DNA from: Pseudomonadota bacterium
GTDB taxonomy: Bacteria > Bdellovibrionota_C > UBA2361 > OMII01
Direction: 5' to 3'
Assembly: GCA_027485595.1 (NCBI GenBank)
Contig: JAIXQT010000050.1
Span: 1-44,921, forward strand
DNA: 44,921 bases
Each line of letters starts with the position of its first letter. Position 1 is the stretch's first letter. A program made the translations under genes and the position numbers. A model generated the notes under the pieces. The model saw only the letters and a program-made list of their open reading frames with translations. It had not been told where the DNA came from and did not search any database. Positions 34,532-44,065 of this stretch are shown piece after piece.

Positions 34532-34561
34532 AGTATAGCTGGTCCAGAGGGGTTAATCCAA
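34532..34561 (-). promoter_or_regulatory. Predicted kdsD promoter, transcript nearly leaderless
   Basis: On the minus strand TTGGAT (34561-34556), an 18-base spacer and TATACT (34537-34532) match the primary sigma-factor consensus. Only 9 bases separate the -10 from the ATG, so transcription would start at or within a few bases of the start codon. Confidence 0.6.
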
Positions 34562-34602
34562 CATATTGAAAAGACGATGCAAATAACGAGCTTGTGACAA
34601 CT

Positions 34603-36750
34603 CTACGATATCGATCGGTACTTAATTCGCAGCGAGTTCCCTACGATAATGAGGTCCGAGAAGGTCATTAAGAGCGCACCCGCCAGTGGGGATATGTATC
34701 CGCTCGCCGCCAGGGGCACCGTTGCCACGTTGTAGGCGAGCGCCCAGAAGAGGTTCTGCTTGATCGTTCGGACGGTTAGTCGGGAGAGGCGAATCGCTGA
34801 GGGAAGAGCTCCTATGGAGCCACCCGTCAACAATACCTGCGCAGATTGCATCGCGATGTCTGAGCCTGAGCTCAACGACACACCTACCGCGGCTTCAGCG
34901 AGGGTTGGAGCGTCATTAATTCCATCTCCTATATAAGCCACCGGTTGTTTTTCTTGCAGGGTTCGGAGGAGCGCCAGCTTCTGGTCAGGGAGTTGTTGCG
35001 CGTGAACGGTATGGATTCCAACCGCGGTCGCCACCTCACGACACTTCTCAGTAGTATCGCCGCTGATGAGAGAGGTGCCGCAGGCGAGCTCGTCGAGTTG
35101 CTTAATAACCGATAGAGCCTCTGGGCGAAGCTCATCATGAAGTTGAAGTGAGGCTATCACAACGTTATCGCGTGTGAGGATGATGTCATCCAAAAGCTGA
35201 ACATTGAGTCGCGATGCGAGGTTTCGGCCGCCGCACTGGTAGATGGCGCCATCGTCTCCCTTTGCGGACAGTCCTATCCCCTTGGTCTCAACGATATCTG
35301 TAAGGTGAATGGAGTTAAGTTCATTGGATTGTAGATCCCGGATAATAGCTTGAGCGATGGGATGGGAGGAGGCTCGTTGGAGTGAAACCAAAACGGATCG
35401 CGCATTACGTTGATCCTCGTCATTGTGAGTTCTAAACCGCTTGACGCTCAACGTGCCTTTCGTGAGGGTGCCCGTCTTATCGAACGACACGTGCGATATT
35501 TGACCGAGTCGTTCGAGGGTATCTCCTCCCCGAATAAGGATTCCTGAGCGCGCTGCTCGTCCAATCGCCACCATGATCGCGCTTGGGGTCGCAAGGCCCA
35601 TCGCGCAGGGGCACGCGACCACAACGATCGCAAGTGATCGAACGATAGCTTGGGCTATCGTCACGTTAAAAACCAAGGTGCTGATAACGAAGGTTAGTAC
35701 GGCGATAGCGAGGACCGATGGCACAAATACGGCGCTGACCGCGTCGCCGATCCGCTGAATGGAGGGCTTTCGTTGCTGAGCATCCCGAACGAGGCGAATG
35801 ATTCCGGCGAGTGTCGTGTCATCGCCGACGGCGGTGGTTTGGACGACCACAGAGCCCTCAACGAGCACTGTGCCGCCGATGATTTTATCTCCTTGCTTGT
35901 GGTCGACCGGAAGAGACTCTCCCGTAAGCATCGATTCATCAAAGATTCCTGTCCCCCGTGCGATAACTCCGTCGGTTGGACTTCTATCGCCTGAGTTGAT
36001 CTGAATGAGGTCTCCGACCCGTAGGTCCTCAAGGGGAATTGTTTCGAGCAGATCAAGCCCCGACTCCTGAGAGCGGATACGACGCACCTCTTGGGGCTGA
36101 AGTTGGCTGAGCTCTTCGATCGCTGAGGTGGTCTTTTTAACCGCGAGTTCCTCAAGAAGATGGCCGATAAGCACGAAAGTTACAATTGAGCCGACCGCCT
36201 CGAAGAAGAGCAGATCATGCGAAAGTCCAAAGACGAGCGTCACCATGCTGGCGATGTAGGCGGCGAGAATTCCCGCCGTAATGAGTACATCCATGTTGGC
36301 GACGCCTGCCCTGAGGGAGCGGAGCCCACTGCTGCCGAAGTGGAGAACTCCGATAATAAATACAGGTGTCGCAAGAATCGCTTGCAGGGTGGGGTCATGA
36401 AGCGCGTGAATTGAGAAGAACATCCCGAGGAGCATCGGCAGGGTCAGCGCCGCGCTTATAACGGTTTTTACGTACAGGACGGTGTCTCGTCCATGATGCC
36501 CGTGCTCACCGGCAGTTTCTTCAACGGAGTATCCGAGCTTTTGAATGCTCTCGATGATATCTGGAAGTTTGGATGGATCTTGAAGGGAGAAGCTGGTTCG
36601 ACCGCTCGCAAAATCAACTGAGGGCTTCTCGACCCCGACCCGAACGAGGTGCTTCTCAATGGAGAGCGCGCAGTTGGTGCAGTGTAATCCCGATACGTGA
36701 AGGGTAACCTCTTGAGCGGGGCGTCGTGGATCAAAGTGGCCGTCAGTCAT
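34603..36750 (-). CDS. copA: Copper-type P1B ATPase (CopA-like)
   Basis: 715 residues from ATG 36750; the frame is open to a TTG at 36822, but the extra 24 residues are not family-like. One heavy-metal-binding domain with C24-x2-C27 (GLHCTNC), then eight predicted membrane helices. Key sites: TGES actuator, ACPCAMGLATPSA (metal-site CPC), DKTGTLTKG (phosphorylated Asp), SSHP (nucleotide) and GDGINDAPTLA. Helix 7 has YN and Pro as in Cu(I) pumps. Helix 8 reads MTFSD where Cu(I) pumps usually have MxxSS. Probably exports Cu(I); specificity is slightly uncertain because of that change. No copper regulator is nearby. Confidence 0.92.
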   Translation of the reverse strand: MTDGHFDPRRPAQEVTLHVSGLHCTNCALSIEKHLVRVGVEKPSVDFASGRTSFSLQDPSKLPDIIESIQKLGYSVEETAGEHGHHGRDTVLYVKTVISAALTLPMLLGMFFSIHALHDPTLQAILATPVFIIGVLHFGSSGLRSLRAGVANMDVLITAGILAAYIASMVTLVFGLSHDLLFFEAVGSIVTFVLIGHLLEELAVKKTTSAIEELSQLQPQEVRRIRSQESGLDLLETIPLEDLRVGDLIQINSGDRSPTDGVIARGTGIFDESMLTGESLPVDHKQGDKIIGGTVLVEGSVVVQTTAVGDDTTLAGIIRLVRDAQQRKPSIQRIGDAVSAVFVPSVLAIAVLTFVISTLVFNVTIAQAIVRSLAIVVVACPCAMGLATPSAIMVAIGRAARSGILIRGGDTLERLGQISHVSFDKTGTLTKGTLSVKRFRTHNDEDQRNARSVLVSLQRASSHPIAQAIIRDLQSNELNSIHLTDIVETKGIGLSAKGDDGAIYQCGGRNLASRLNVQLLDDIILTRDNVVIASLQLHDELRPEALSVIKQLDELACGTSLISGDTTEKCREVATAVGIHTVHAQQLPDQKLALLRTLQEKQPVAYIGDGINDAPTLAEAAVGVSLSSGSDIAMQSAQVLLTGGSIGALPSAIRLSRLTVRTIKQNLFWALAYNVATVPLAASGYISPLAGALLMTFSDLIIVGNSLRIKYRSIS

Positions 36751-36825
36751 GCTGTCGATGGTAGCACGAAATGGGGGCACACGACCACGCTCAGTCGGAA
36801 GGGAGGAGATTTTCTGGGCCAATCG

Positions 36826-37365
36826 CTAGTTGCTAAATCCCCCAGACGCCCAAAGGCCGCGCTTCTCCTTTTGGCTCTTCGCGAGGGCGCGTTTAAATCG
36901 GTCCACATACCTCACGTTTGGTGGGATGGTCAGGAGTTGGGCGTAGCCCCGAAGCACCATCTCCTCGTTCACCATGGTATTATCGGGGCGATACACGTAC
37001 CCTAGGAGTCGTCCGTATTTGTCGCGCTTTTGAACGTCATATTCTAATCGCAACTCAGTTCCCTTTGGGAGGAGTTCTTTGAGGGTCTCTTTAGCGCGAC
37101 GCCCGAACTCCATAATCGTCTTGAGGTCGCGATTGCTTCGCTCGGCCTGTAACGCCGCTCGATCATTCTTGCGAGATTCCGGGGTATCGATCCCTATCAG
37201 GCGCACTTTTTCTATGCCGCGATCTATACGGACCGCGATCGTATCCCCGTCCACCACGTACGCGACGAGTGGTTTCTTGGTTGGCAGGAGCGGGATGAAT
37301 TCGGCCGAGGCTGAAAGAGCGGAGGTAGTGATGGCGAGAAGGAGCGCAGTGAATATCCGAATCAT
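36826..37365 (-). CDS. Secreted thermonuclease (staphylococcal nuclease-like)
   Basis: 179 residues. A signal peptide (about 1-21) is followed by an SNase OB-fold domain. Catalytic residues are visible: VDGDT (Asp39, Asp41), VRLIGIDTPE (Arg55, Asp60, Glu63) and KYGRLLGYVY (Arg119). It cuts DNA or RNA with calcium, in the periplasm or outside. The length is typical of bacterial SNase homologues. TACGCT stands 9 bases before the ATG with no Shine-Dalgarno sequence. It is followed on the same strand by the copper ATPase gene after about 75 bases and is divergent from the EamA gene. Confidence 0.93.
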   Translation of the reverse strand: MIRIFTALLLAITTSALSASAEFIPLLPTKKPLVAYVVDGDTIAVRIDRGIEKVRLIGIDTPESRKNDRAALQAERSNRDLKTIMEFGRRAKETLKELLPKGTELRLEYDVQKRDKYGRLLGYVYRPDNTMVNEEMVLRGYAQLLTIPPNVRYVDRFKRALAKSQKEKRGLWASGGFSN

Positions 37366-37472
37366 AGTCGAAGAAGCGTAGCATTGTGGCTACGTTTGGC
37401 GAAGAGGGTGTCGCTGCCAGCTCACTTTATGGGGCGCCCGCGTATGCGGGATGTGGTATCGTCCGCACCGCT

Positions 37473-38324
37473 ATGGGTGTTATCGCTACATTAATCTCAG
37501 CCTGTACCTTAACCGCCAAGGACCTCTGCAGTAAGGCCGTCGCGAGTAGGGTACATCCTGACACTTCGACGTTTGCTTCCTTCCTCTTCGCGCTCCCTTT
37601 TTATGGAGTTATATTCCTGGCTCTCTCCTTCTTCGGGCAGGAGGGGGGCGAGCTCTCCCGGGGGTTCCTCCTTCTCGTTCTGCTGCGAGGGATCTCTGAT
37701 GTCTTTGCCGAGGGGTGCAAGATGCGGGCCTTTGATACGGGAGATGTCTCCCTCGTCACAGGGTTGCTCTCCCTCTCGCCCCTCATTTTAACCGTGATCT
37801 CTCCCTTTGTGACCGGCGACCGGGTGCGTGCCTCAGAGGCTGTGGGGATTCTTTTCATAGTTGTCGGGGGGTTGGTCCTTATCCGTCGAGACCGAGTCAC
37901 CGGTAAGGTCCTCCAACCTGTGGCGATACTCTATGCATTGGTAGGTTCCGTAGCGTTCGCGCTCAATAGCGCCCTCGACCGGCTCGCGGTCGGGCACGCG
38001 AGCGCGGTGACCTCAGCTTTTTCCGTTACCTTGTGTGCCGCTCTTCTGACCCTACCAGCTTTGTTCCGTGTTCCTACGGCCGCGGCTGAGTTAGGCGGCA
38101 ATGCGCGGGCCTTTTTGCTTCGAGGGTTTTTTGAGACGGTTTTCATGGTGGCTAAGATGGTTGCCCTGACGACACTTCCCGCACACGTGGTCGTTGGTAT
38201 TATGAGGATATCGATGATCCTGACGGTTGTTGTTGGTGGTGTATGGTTTCACGAGAAAGATCGCGCGCGTCGGATCGTTGGTACGTTGATCATGTACGCC
38301 GGACTAGTGTTTCTGCTCTGGTAG
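37473..38324 (+). CDS. EamA/DMT-family transporter
   Basis: 283 residues from ATG 37473; the frame reaches back to 37386, but its extra residues are not hydrophobic and the first membrane helix begins right after this ATG. About ten membrane segments form two EamA halves; each ends with a typical 'GillivvGGlvLI' (GILFIVVGGLVLI, LIMYAGLVFLLW). EamA proteins carry metabolites across the inner membrane; the substrate is unknown. TATCGT stands 10 bases before the ATG. The stop is 9 bases from the convergent glycosyltransferase gene. Confidence 0.87.
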   Translation: MGVIATLISACTLTAKDLCSKAVASRVHPDTSTFASFLFALPFYGVIFLALSFFGQEGGELSRGFLLLVLLRGISDVFAEGCKMRAFDTGDVSLVTGLLSLSPLILTVISPFVTGDRVRASEAVGILFIVVGGLVLIRRDRVTGKVLQPVAILYALVGSVAFALNSALDRLAVGHASAVTSAFSVTLCAALLTLPALFRVPTAAAELGGNARAFLLRGFFETVFMVAKMVALTTLPAHVVVGIMRISMILTVVVGGVWFHEKDRARRIVGTLIMYAGLVFLLW

Positions 38325-38333
38325 GGACAACTA

Positions 38334-41180
38334 TCACGCGCCGATAGCAACAAGGGAGGCGCGGTGCTCCGCGTTGCAGGGGAGCGACATGAACCGCTCC
38401 GCTCCGAGCGCGACCCGTTGCAGCATCGCGAGGTACGCTGGCACACGATCTGACCATGTGTGACGGGCATTTCGCGCGTTTGCCACTAGCATGGCGTATA
38501 CCGCTGGGTCTTCGCTGGAGGAAAGCGCCCAATACGCCGTATTAGCGAACGCCGTTGCCGTGTAATCATTAAAGAGAAATCCGTTTCCGGTCATTGCGTC
38601 TTGATTGAAGTTTTCGATCGTAGCCGAGATGCCTCCGATATTTCGACCGATGACGAGGGTACCAGCCGCAAGTGCCTCTACCTGAGTGATGCCCCCCGGT
38701 TCAAAACGGGATGGCATAAGGAAGAACGCGCTCCCAAAGATTATCTCAAGCGCTTGAGCATGCGGGATGTAATCAAAATAGGTAGCGACCCGTCCTGGGT
38801 ATTGTGATGCAAGATAGGTGAGGGTGTTTCGAAGATCTATTGATGCTTTGTCACCCTCGGTCGTTGGTCCAGCAACAAGCAGCTGCATCTTTTCGTGGCG
38901 GATCAGGAGATCCTCGAGGGCGGAGCGGCCGCCATCGACGTACCCGGAGAGAAGGGATAATCCCTTTTGCTCCGCCAGGCGACCCACGAAACTTACAAGT
39001 TGCGCGTCCTCGCGCACACGCAGTCCGAAGCGACGTTGGAGCGACGCACACGTGGTCGATTTCGCGGTCAGAAGACCCTGACGTGTTGTGAGCTCGGATT
39101 CGGATAGCCCGCTTATCGAAGAGAGATAGCGGTCGATATCGACACGGCTCACGGCGTTGCTGATTCCAAAAACGCTGTCACGCTTGTGTTGCAGCACGTA
39201 ATCGATGCCATCACCTCCACCTGGTTGTGTGATGTGGTGGGCATATGGCTGGCTCACCGTGAGAATAGCTCCTGACACGTGGTGGGAGGCCGCCATAGTG
39301 AGGTTGAGCAACTCGTTGTTGTGAGGGTCTCGAAATCCAAAGAAATGCTCAGGGGCCAGATTAAAGAGGGGCCATAGATCTTCATGGTGTGCGTGTGTTG
39401 GCAGACGCCCGTGATAGTCAGCACCGCCGTTATGAATCATGTGAATTGTCTTTGCTTCTTTAAGCCAAGGGACCCCCTGATAGCGAGGATCGAGGGCAGA
39501 GAAGGCGGGAACGCACGCGGTCATCCAGTCGTTTGAGATGATTGCGGAGGGGCGAATGCCGAAGTGAGATGTGCTAATCGCCTCAAGGGTAGCTCGGGAG
39601 AGTATAATCGCGCGTCGTAATTGCTCGTCGGCGTACACCGGTTGATAGAGGCGGTCGAACACGGACCGGTTTGAGAGGAGAAAAATCCTCAGGCTTCCTG
39701 ATTGAGCGAGGAACACCTTAATAGGTATCGCTGATGGGGCGCGGCGGTGACAGGTAGTTCCGGTGTGGTAGGTAGGGCCAAGATTGACCGTTACCGATCC
39801 AATGTAGGTCGGAATCACTCTCTCCGAACCGATTTGTATTCCCTTGCTTAGGAGTTGGTGGGCTGAGGTGTGTTTGTTGCCATTTTCATAGGCGTAGAGC
39901 GGAGTGATAAGTGTGGTGGGAATTCCAGCTTTTTGGAGTTCGCGAGGAAGTCCGGAGATCACCTGCGCGAGGCCTCCCGCAGCGGCGTGGGGGCCCTCAG
40001 GGGTCGTGAACACTACCTCGCCGACCCCGTACGTTGAGAGAAGTGATCTCATGTCATCGCTTGCCGATGTCCCGAGGGCCTCTTGGTAAAGATCGTAGAG
40101 GTACTCTTCTCCACCAAGCGAGTCGACAGCTTCTTTGAGAAGGGCGCCAAGTCCAAGATGTGGAGCATATGATCGAATAGTTTGAATCTGCTCGGTCAGG
40201 GTATGTGGATACTGAACGCTCAGGGTCAACATGCTTAACGCGATCTCTCGCATCTCGCTCAACATCCTCTCTCGCTCTCGGGTCAGCTCAACGTCATCCT
40301 GAGAGATGGTGAAGCGCGCGTCGTCGCTGCGGAGGGATCCGAGCCATACGACATCTTGAGTTCCCCGAGGTCTTGCAAAGAGGGTGGCGCCGTAGTGACC
40401 GTGCTGAGGGACGTAGATCTGATGTGCAACTGAAACGGTGGTGGCTGTCGCGCAGTCGGAGGAGCCGATGAGCTCATCTTGCCACGCGGGGGCGACGTCA
40501 TCGTAGCTTCCCCAGTGAAGGTAGAGATCGATTGTAGTGTTGGAGAGCAGTGGCAGCTCTACCGAACACGAGATCTCTACCGTATTGCCCGATGGGATCG
40601 CTGTGACCGGGGACGTAATCTTTGCATCTCGCGCGAGAAGCTCAAGGGCCGAATCCAGTCGCTCTTGAGGGTGTTCTGGGATGATGAGGGTGGGGGACTC
40701 ATCGATGTCGAGGAGGATGGTTGGAGCGATAGTGCCAAGGATCTCAACGCTGTGGATGATCTTGCCCGGAGCAGGGGCGGCATTCGGGTGTTTAAACTCA
40801 AGGTCATCTCTGTACACCGCGAGGCTCTCACCGTGTATGTGAGGGGTCGCGTCGATAATAGTTTGGACAAGGGCGATGAGGTCTGCTGCCTGTTGGTCCT
40901 GGAGAGATGACGCGATAAGACCGCTAATATTTCTGTGGGTACGGGTTCCTGGCCTAACCGCCATGGTCGTAGGGAGGCGGTGCTTTCCAAGAGCGCTTAC
41001 AGAGAAGCTACCCGAGGCGAGATCGAGCTCAAGGGAGGCCTTGACCGAGCGGCTAACGGGTCGAACAGAATAGGGTTCCTGCCCCTCATCTCGAAGGCTT
41101 GCGACCAGCGATTGATACGCCGCGCCGTTGACCGCTATTTCAAACCGAACAACCTCGGTTCCCGTTTGTTGGGTACTCAT
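38334..41180 (-). CDS. Glycogen/starch synthase-like GT5 protein with long N-terminal extension
   Basis: 948 residues, about twice the usual bacterial GlgA. The GT5-like catalytic region spans about 387-930: VVFTTPEGPHAAAGGLAQV (389-407), SNDWMTACVPA, VSFVGRLAEQKG and the acceptor/donor loop PSRFEPGGITQVEALAAGTLVI. The ADP-glucose-binding KxGG motif reads AAGG here, with no Lys. The N-terminal 390 residues are not recognised as a whole; LYLHWGSYDD (219-228) followed by Trp233 recalls the LHWG motif of starch-binding domains, a weak likeness. AGGGA lies 7 bases before the ATG. Probable alpha-glucan synthase; donor and activity are uncertain. Confidence 0.82.
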   Translation of the reverse strand: MSTQQTGTEVVRFEIAVNGAAYQSLVASLRDEGQEPYSVRPVSRSVKASLELDLASGSFSVSALGKHRLPTTMAVRPGTRTHRNISGLIASSLQDQQAADLIALVQTIIDATPHIHGESLAVYRDDLEFKHPNAAPAPGKIIHSVEILGTIAPTILLDIDESPTLIIPEHPQERLDSALELLARDAKITSPVTAIPSGNTVEISCSVELPLLSNTTIDLYLHWGSYDDVAPAWQDELIGSSDCATATTVSVAHQIYVPQHGHYGATLFARPRGTQDVVWLGSLRSDDARFTISQDDVELTRERERMLSEMREIALSMLTLSVQYPHTLTEQIQTIRSYAPHLGLGALLKEAVDSLGGEEYLYDLYQEALGTSASDDMRSLLSTYGVGEVVFTTPEGPHAAAGGLAQVISGLPRELQKAGIPTTLITPLYAYENGNKHTSAHQLLSKGIQIGSERVIPTYIGSVTVNLGPTYHTGTTCHRRAPSAIPIKVFLAQSGSLRIFLLSNRSVFDRLYQPVYADEQLRRAIILSRATLEAISTSHFGIRPSAIISNDWMTACVPAFSALDPRYQGVPWLKEAKTIHMIHNGGADYHGRLPTHAHHEDLWPLFNLAPEHFFGFRDPHNNELLNLTMAASHHVSGAILTVSQPYAHHITQPGGGDGIDYVLQHKRDSVFGISNAVSRVDIDRYLSSISGLSESELTTRQGLLTAKSTTCASLQRRFGLRVREDAQLVSFVGRLAEQKGLSLLSGYVDGGRSALEDLLIRHEKMQLLVAGPTTEGDKASIDLRNTLTYLASQYPGRVATYFDYIPHAQALEIIFGSAFFLMPSRFEPGGITQVEALAAGTLVIGRNIGGISATIENFNQDAMTGNGFLFNDYTATAFANTAYWALSSSEDPAVYAMLVANARNARHTWSDRVPAYLAMLQRVALGAERFMSLPCNAEHRASLVAIGA

Positions 41181-41365
41181 GACACATCCCTGTGATGGGA
41201 TGATGATGGGAGGCGGTCAAACGGTGCTTGGATTAGGAATCAGACGAAAATTGTGCAGAGCTGGTACAAAGGGTAGGGGGCGGATGCGCCCGCGGCTCCC
41301 GCTACGTTGCGCCTGCCGATTGGGCCTCCCCGTTGAGGCTCCGCCCCTGCCGGGCGATTCCCGGG

Positions 41366-42337
41366 TTACCAATGCTGGTCAGGTTTCATAAGGTGGTTGG
41401 TCACGTAGTCCGCAACGCCCTCCTCAAGGGTATGGAGTGGAGCCACGTATCCAGCCGCCCGAAGTTTACCCATCGGGGCCTCAGTGAAATATTGGTACTG
41501 AGCTTGAAGCTCCTGAGGCATATCTATGTACGTGATGTTGATCGGTTTTCCCATCGCGGTGAACACAGCGCTCAAGAGGTCGTTCCATGAACGAGCCTTA
41601 CCTGAGCCCACGTTGAAGATGCCGTTCACTGATGGATTGCGTAACAACCACCACATGATCTCACAGCAGTCCTTCACGTAGACGAAATCACGCTTCTGTT
41701 CGCCGTCTTTATAGTCCGGTCGATGCGACTTAAAGAGCGAGAACGCGCCGGTGTCTTGTATCGTGGTAAAGGCCTTCCAGGCGACGCTTGCCATGGAGCC
41801 CTTGTAGTATTCGTTTGGTCCGTAGACGTTAAAGAACTTTAAGCCCACGACCTTATCGAGGATTCCCTGATCTCGCGCCCAGATATCCATCATCTGCTTG
41901 GAGTCCCCGTACGGATTGAGAGGCTTGAGCGCGTCTAGCCCCGAGATGTCATCGCTGTATCCCTCGGCGCCATCGCCGTACGTCGCCGCGCTGCTTGCGT
42001 AGATGTATCGAATGTTATTGGCGAGGCAATATATTGCGAGGTCTCGGGAGTATTCGAAGTTGTTCTCGCGGAGGTACTCGAGGTTTTTCTCGGTCGTACT
42101 CGAGCACGCGCCGAGATGAACTATGGCGGTGACGTCTTTTTGAAGGGAATCGGTTCGAATCGCCTCGATGAACTCCTTCTTGCCGACATACGATACGAAT
42201 TTCTTGTGAGCGAGATTCTTGGCTCGAGCGATTGAATCGAGCTCATCGACAACGATGATATCTTTCAATCCTTCAGCGTTCAGTTTTGCGACGAAGGCGC
42301 TACCAATAAAGCCCGCGCCACCTGTTACGATAATCAT
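41366..42337 (-). CDS. hldD: ADP-glycero-manno-heptose 6-epimerase HldD
   Basis: 323 residues of the extended short-chain dehydrogenase family. The NAD(P)-binding motif is GGAGFIG (6-12), the active site has SSAATYG (115-121), and Tyr143-x3-Lys147 is the catalytic pair. The FFNVYGPNEYYKGSMASV stretch is typical of HldD and distinguishes it from GalE. It makes ADP-L-glycero-D-manno-heptose for the LPS inner core. With kdsD it shows that the host builds a Kdo/heptose LPS. No Shine-Dalgarno sequence; a promoter ends 6 bases before the ATG. Confidence 0.95.
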   Translation of the reverse strand: MIIVTGGAGFIGSAFVAKLNAEGLKDIIVVDELDSIARAKNLAHKKFVSYVGKKEFIEAIRTDSLQKDVTAIVHLGACSSTTEKNLEYLRENNFEYSRDLAIYCLANNIRYIYASSAATYGDGAEGYSDDISGLDALKPLNPYGDSKQMMDIWARDQGILDKVVGLKFFNVYGPNEYYKGSMASVAWKAFTTIQDTGAFSLFKSHRPDYKDGEQKRDFVYVKDCCEIMWWLLRNPSVNGIFNVGSGKARSWNDLLSAVFTAMGKPINITYIDMPQELQAQYQYFTEAPMGKLRAAGYVAPLHTLEEGVADYVTNHLMKPDQHW

Positions 42338-42343
42338 GAGGGA

Positions 42344-42373
42344 AGGTTACCTGGCTTGGAGGGGCGATGTCTA
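42344..42373 (-). promoter_or_regulatory. Predicted hldD promoter, leaderless transcript
   Basis: On the minus strand TAGACA (42373-42368), an 18-base spacer and TAACCT (42349-42344). The -10 ends 6 bases before the ATG, placing the transcription start at about the A of ATG. Confidence 0.5.
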
Positions 42374-42509
42374 GGGAAGCGAGGCACATAGCGGCCTAAC
42401 ATCCTCAAGAAGCGACAGGTAAGGGACTCGGTGCTGTTCGGGCACGAACGTGGGCGTGCGCGGGAACGTACCGTGTTAGGGAGCGTTCACGCGCACGGAG
42501 CCGTTTTCT

Positions 42510-43160
42510 CTACAGATCCAGCATCACCTGCGCTCGGGTCTGTCGTACCTTCGCGTAGGATGCCGAAGCGTCTTGAGAGGATCGATATCCAAGCGCGCAA
42601 GCTACCTTTGTCGAGTAACCACTTTGATTCAGTCCTAAAACCTCGTCATAGCCGACGGGATTGATTCCCTCGAGTGGACAGGCGTCTATCTTGAGGAGGG
42701 CCGCTGTCGAGAGGAGCATGCCAAGCGCGAGGTACGCTTGTCGCGTAGCCCAGTGTTCGCAGGTGCCCTGTTGAGCGAGGGCATCGAGAAATCCCTTCAT
42801 CATGCCGCCATAGTCTTGAAGCGCGGCAACTGGCACGCCACGGGTTTCGGAGATGCTCGCGAGGAATCCCTCGACATCGGCGTGGGTTACCTCTTTCTTA
42901 GCTGCGATCACGACGAGATGAGATGCCTCAACGAGTTGAGGTTGGTTCCATGAGAGGGGTTGCAGCTGCGTGCGGATCTCGGGGTTTTTGACCACGATAA
43001 ACTTCCACGGTTGGAGTCCGAACGAGGAGGGGGCGAGTCGAAGAGATTCTTCCAACGAGTGCCAGTCCTTGGTTGAAATCGTTTTCGTTGGGTCAAAGCG
43101 CTTCGTCGCATATCGCCATGAGAGTTGTTGCTCAATAAGTGCGTTGATGTCTTGGGTCAT
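42510..43160 (-). CDS. NAD(P)H-dependent nitroreductase-family oxidoreductase
   Basis: 216 residues of the FMN-binding nitroreductase fold (NfsB-like). RYATKRFDPTK (16-26) holds the Arg/Lys that bind FMN phosphate. SSFGLQPWKFIVV (45-57) is the classic family motif, and the C-terminal VACALGYRSS follows. It probably reduces quinones, nitro compounds or flavins in the cytoplasm as a dimer. GGAG precedes the ATG. The gene stands between hldD and the methyltransferase on the same strand. Confidence 0.93.
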   Translation of the reverse strand: MTQDINALIEQQLSWRYATKRFDPTKTISTKDWHSLEESLRLAPSSFGLQPWKFIVVKNPEIRTQLQPLSWNQPQLVEASHLVVIAAKKEVTHADVEGFLASISETRGVPVAALQDYGGMMKGFLDALAQQGTCEHWATRQAYLALGMLLSTAALLKIDACPLEGINPVGYDEVLGLNQSGYSTKVACALGYRSSQDASASYAKVRQTRAQVMLDL

Positions 43161-43192
43161 CGTATTCTCCAGGTACTAAGTTGTGAGTAGTT

Positions 43193-44065
43193 CTACTTTG
43201 AATCGACTGAATGGAACAGGGTAATCAGAGAGCCGGCGGGGAGCAGCCGTGATGTATCCTTCTCTTGAAGCGAAAGGCTCTCGATTGAGATCTCTACGCC
43301 CCTATCGTTGTACATATCCAGCGAGATGTTTCGCACGACATCGGATGTGCTCGCGGTTGAGTGGTTAGTGAAAAAGACAGCGCCAGCATTGGGGTTGAGG
43401 ACGTTCAGCATGAGCTCCACGATATCCGGGGCTTTTTCCTCAAGGGTCCACGAATTGTTCTTCGAGACGCGACTGAACGATGGGGGATCGATGATGATGA
43501 TGTCGTAGAGATTTCCTTTGCGGTGCTCTCGCCCCATGAATGCGAGCGCGTCGTCCACTATCCAGCGGATCTTGTTCTCTGGAATGGCATTGAGAGACGC
43601 GTTCTTCCTTGCCCATTCAATCGCTCGTTTAGCGAGATCGACATGGGTGACGGTTACGTTGGGGAGCGCGGCGCAGTAGCAGGTCGCGAGTCCCGTATAG
43701 GCGAAGAGGTTTAAAATTTTGAGTGGACGAGCGCCGTTCCCGCTGAGTCGCTCGGCGATAGCTCGTACTTTGGGCAGGTAGAGCGCATGTTCAGGAAAGA
43801 TGCCGAGCTGTCCGTTCGACATAAGCTCAAGCTCAAGGCGTACCCCGGCGATCGTTGCCTCCCAGGTCTCGAATGGCCTTCCATCGACCCGCCATCGGTC
43901 CGGCGGCATATAGGATGCGTGAGCGTTGTCCCATACGGATCTATTGTGCCGTCGACGCCAGGTGCTGAGCGATGATGGTCGGTCGATAATGGTGGAGCCA
44001 AATTGCTCTAATTTACGCCCCTCTCCGGAGTCGAGGAGGGTATAGCCTTCAAATGGGGTGGTCAT
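43193..44065 (-). CDS. Class I methyltransferase, RlmI/RlmK-like (COG1092)
   Basis: 290 residues. Motif I is ILNLFAYTGLATCY, THVDLAKRAIEWARKNASLN binds SAM, and IIIDPPSFSR is the DPPxF motif of COG1092 rRNA methyltransferases (RlmI m5C1962 / RlmK m7G2069 relatives). The N-terminal PUA domain of RlmI is missing, so it resembles the short forms whose targets are unknown. AATACT stands 6 bases before the ATG, with no Shine-Dalgarno sequence. Likely RNA methylation, target not determined. Confidence 0.88.
   Translation of the reverse strand: MTTPFEGYTLLDSGEGRKLEQFGSTIIDRPSSLSTWRRRHNRSVWDNAHASYMPPDRWRVDGRPFETWEATIAGVRLELELMSNGQLGIFPEHALYLPKVRAIAERLSGNGARPLKILNLFAYTGLATCYCAALPNVTVTHVDLAKRAIEWARKNASLNAIPENKIRWIVDDALAFMGREHRKGNLYDIIIIDPPSFSRVSKNNSWTLEEKAPDIVELMLNVLNPNAGAVFFTNHSTASTSDVVRNISLDMYNDRGVEISIESLSLQEKDTSRLLPAGSLITLFHSVDSK

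Noticed and set aside
40479-40910. Plus-strand open frame of 143 codons
   Set aside because: Antisense to the GT5-like gene, which is well supported; no motifs.
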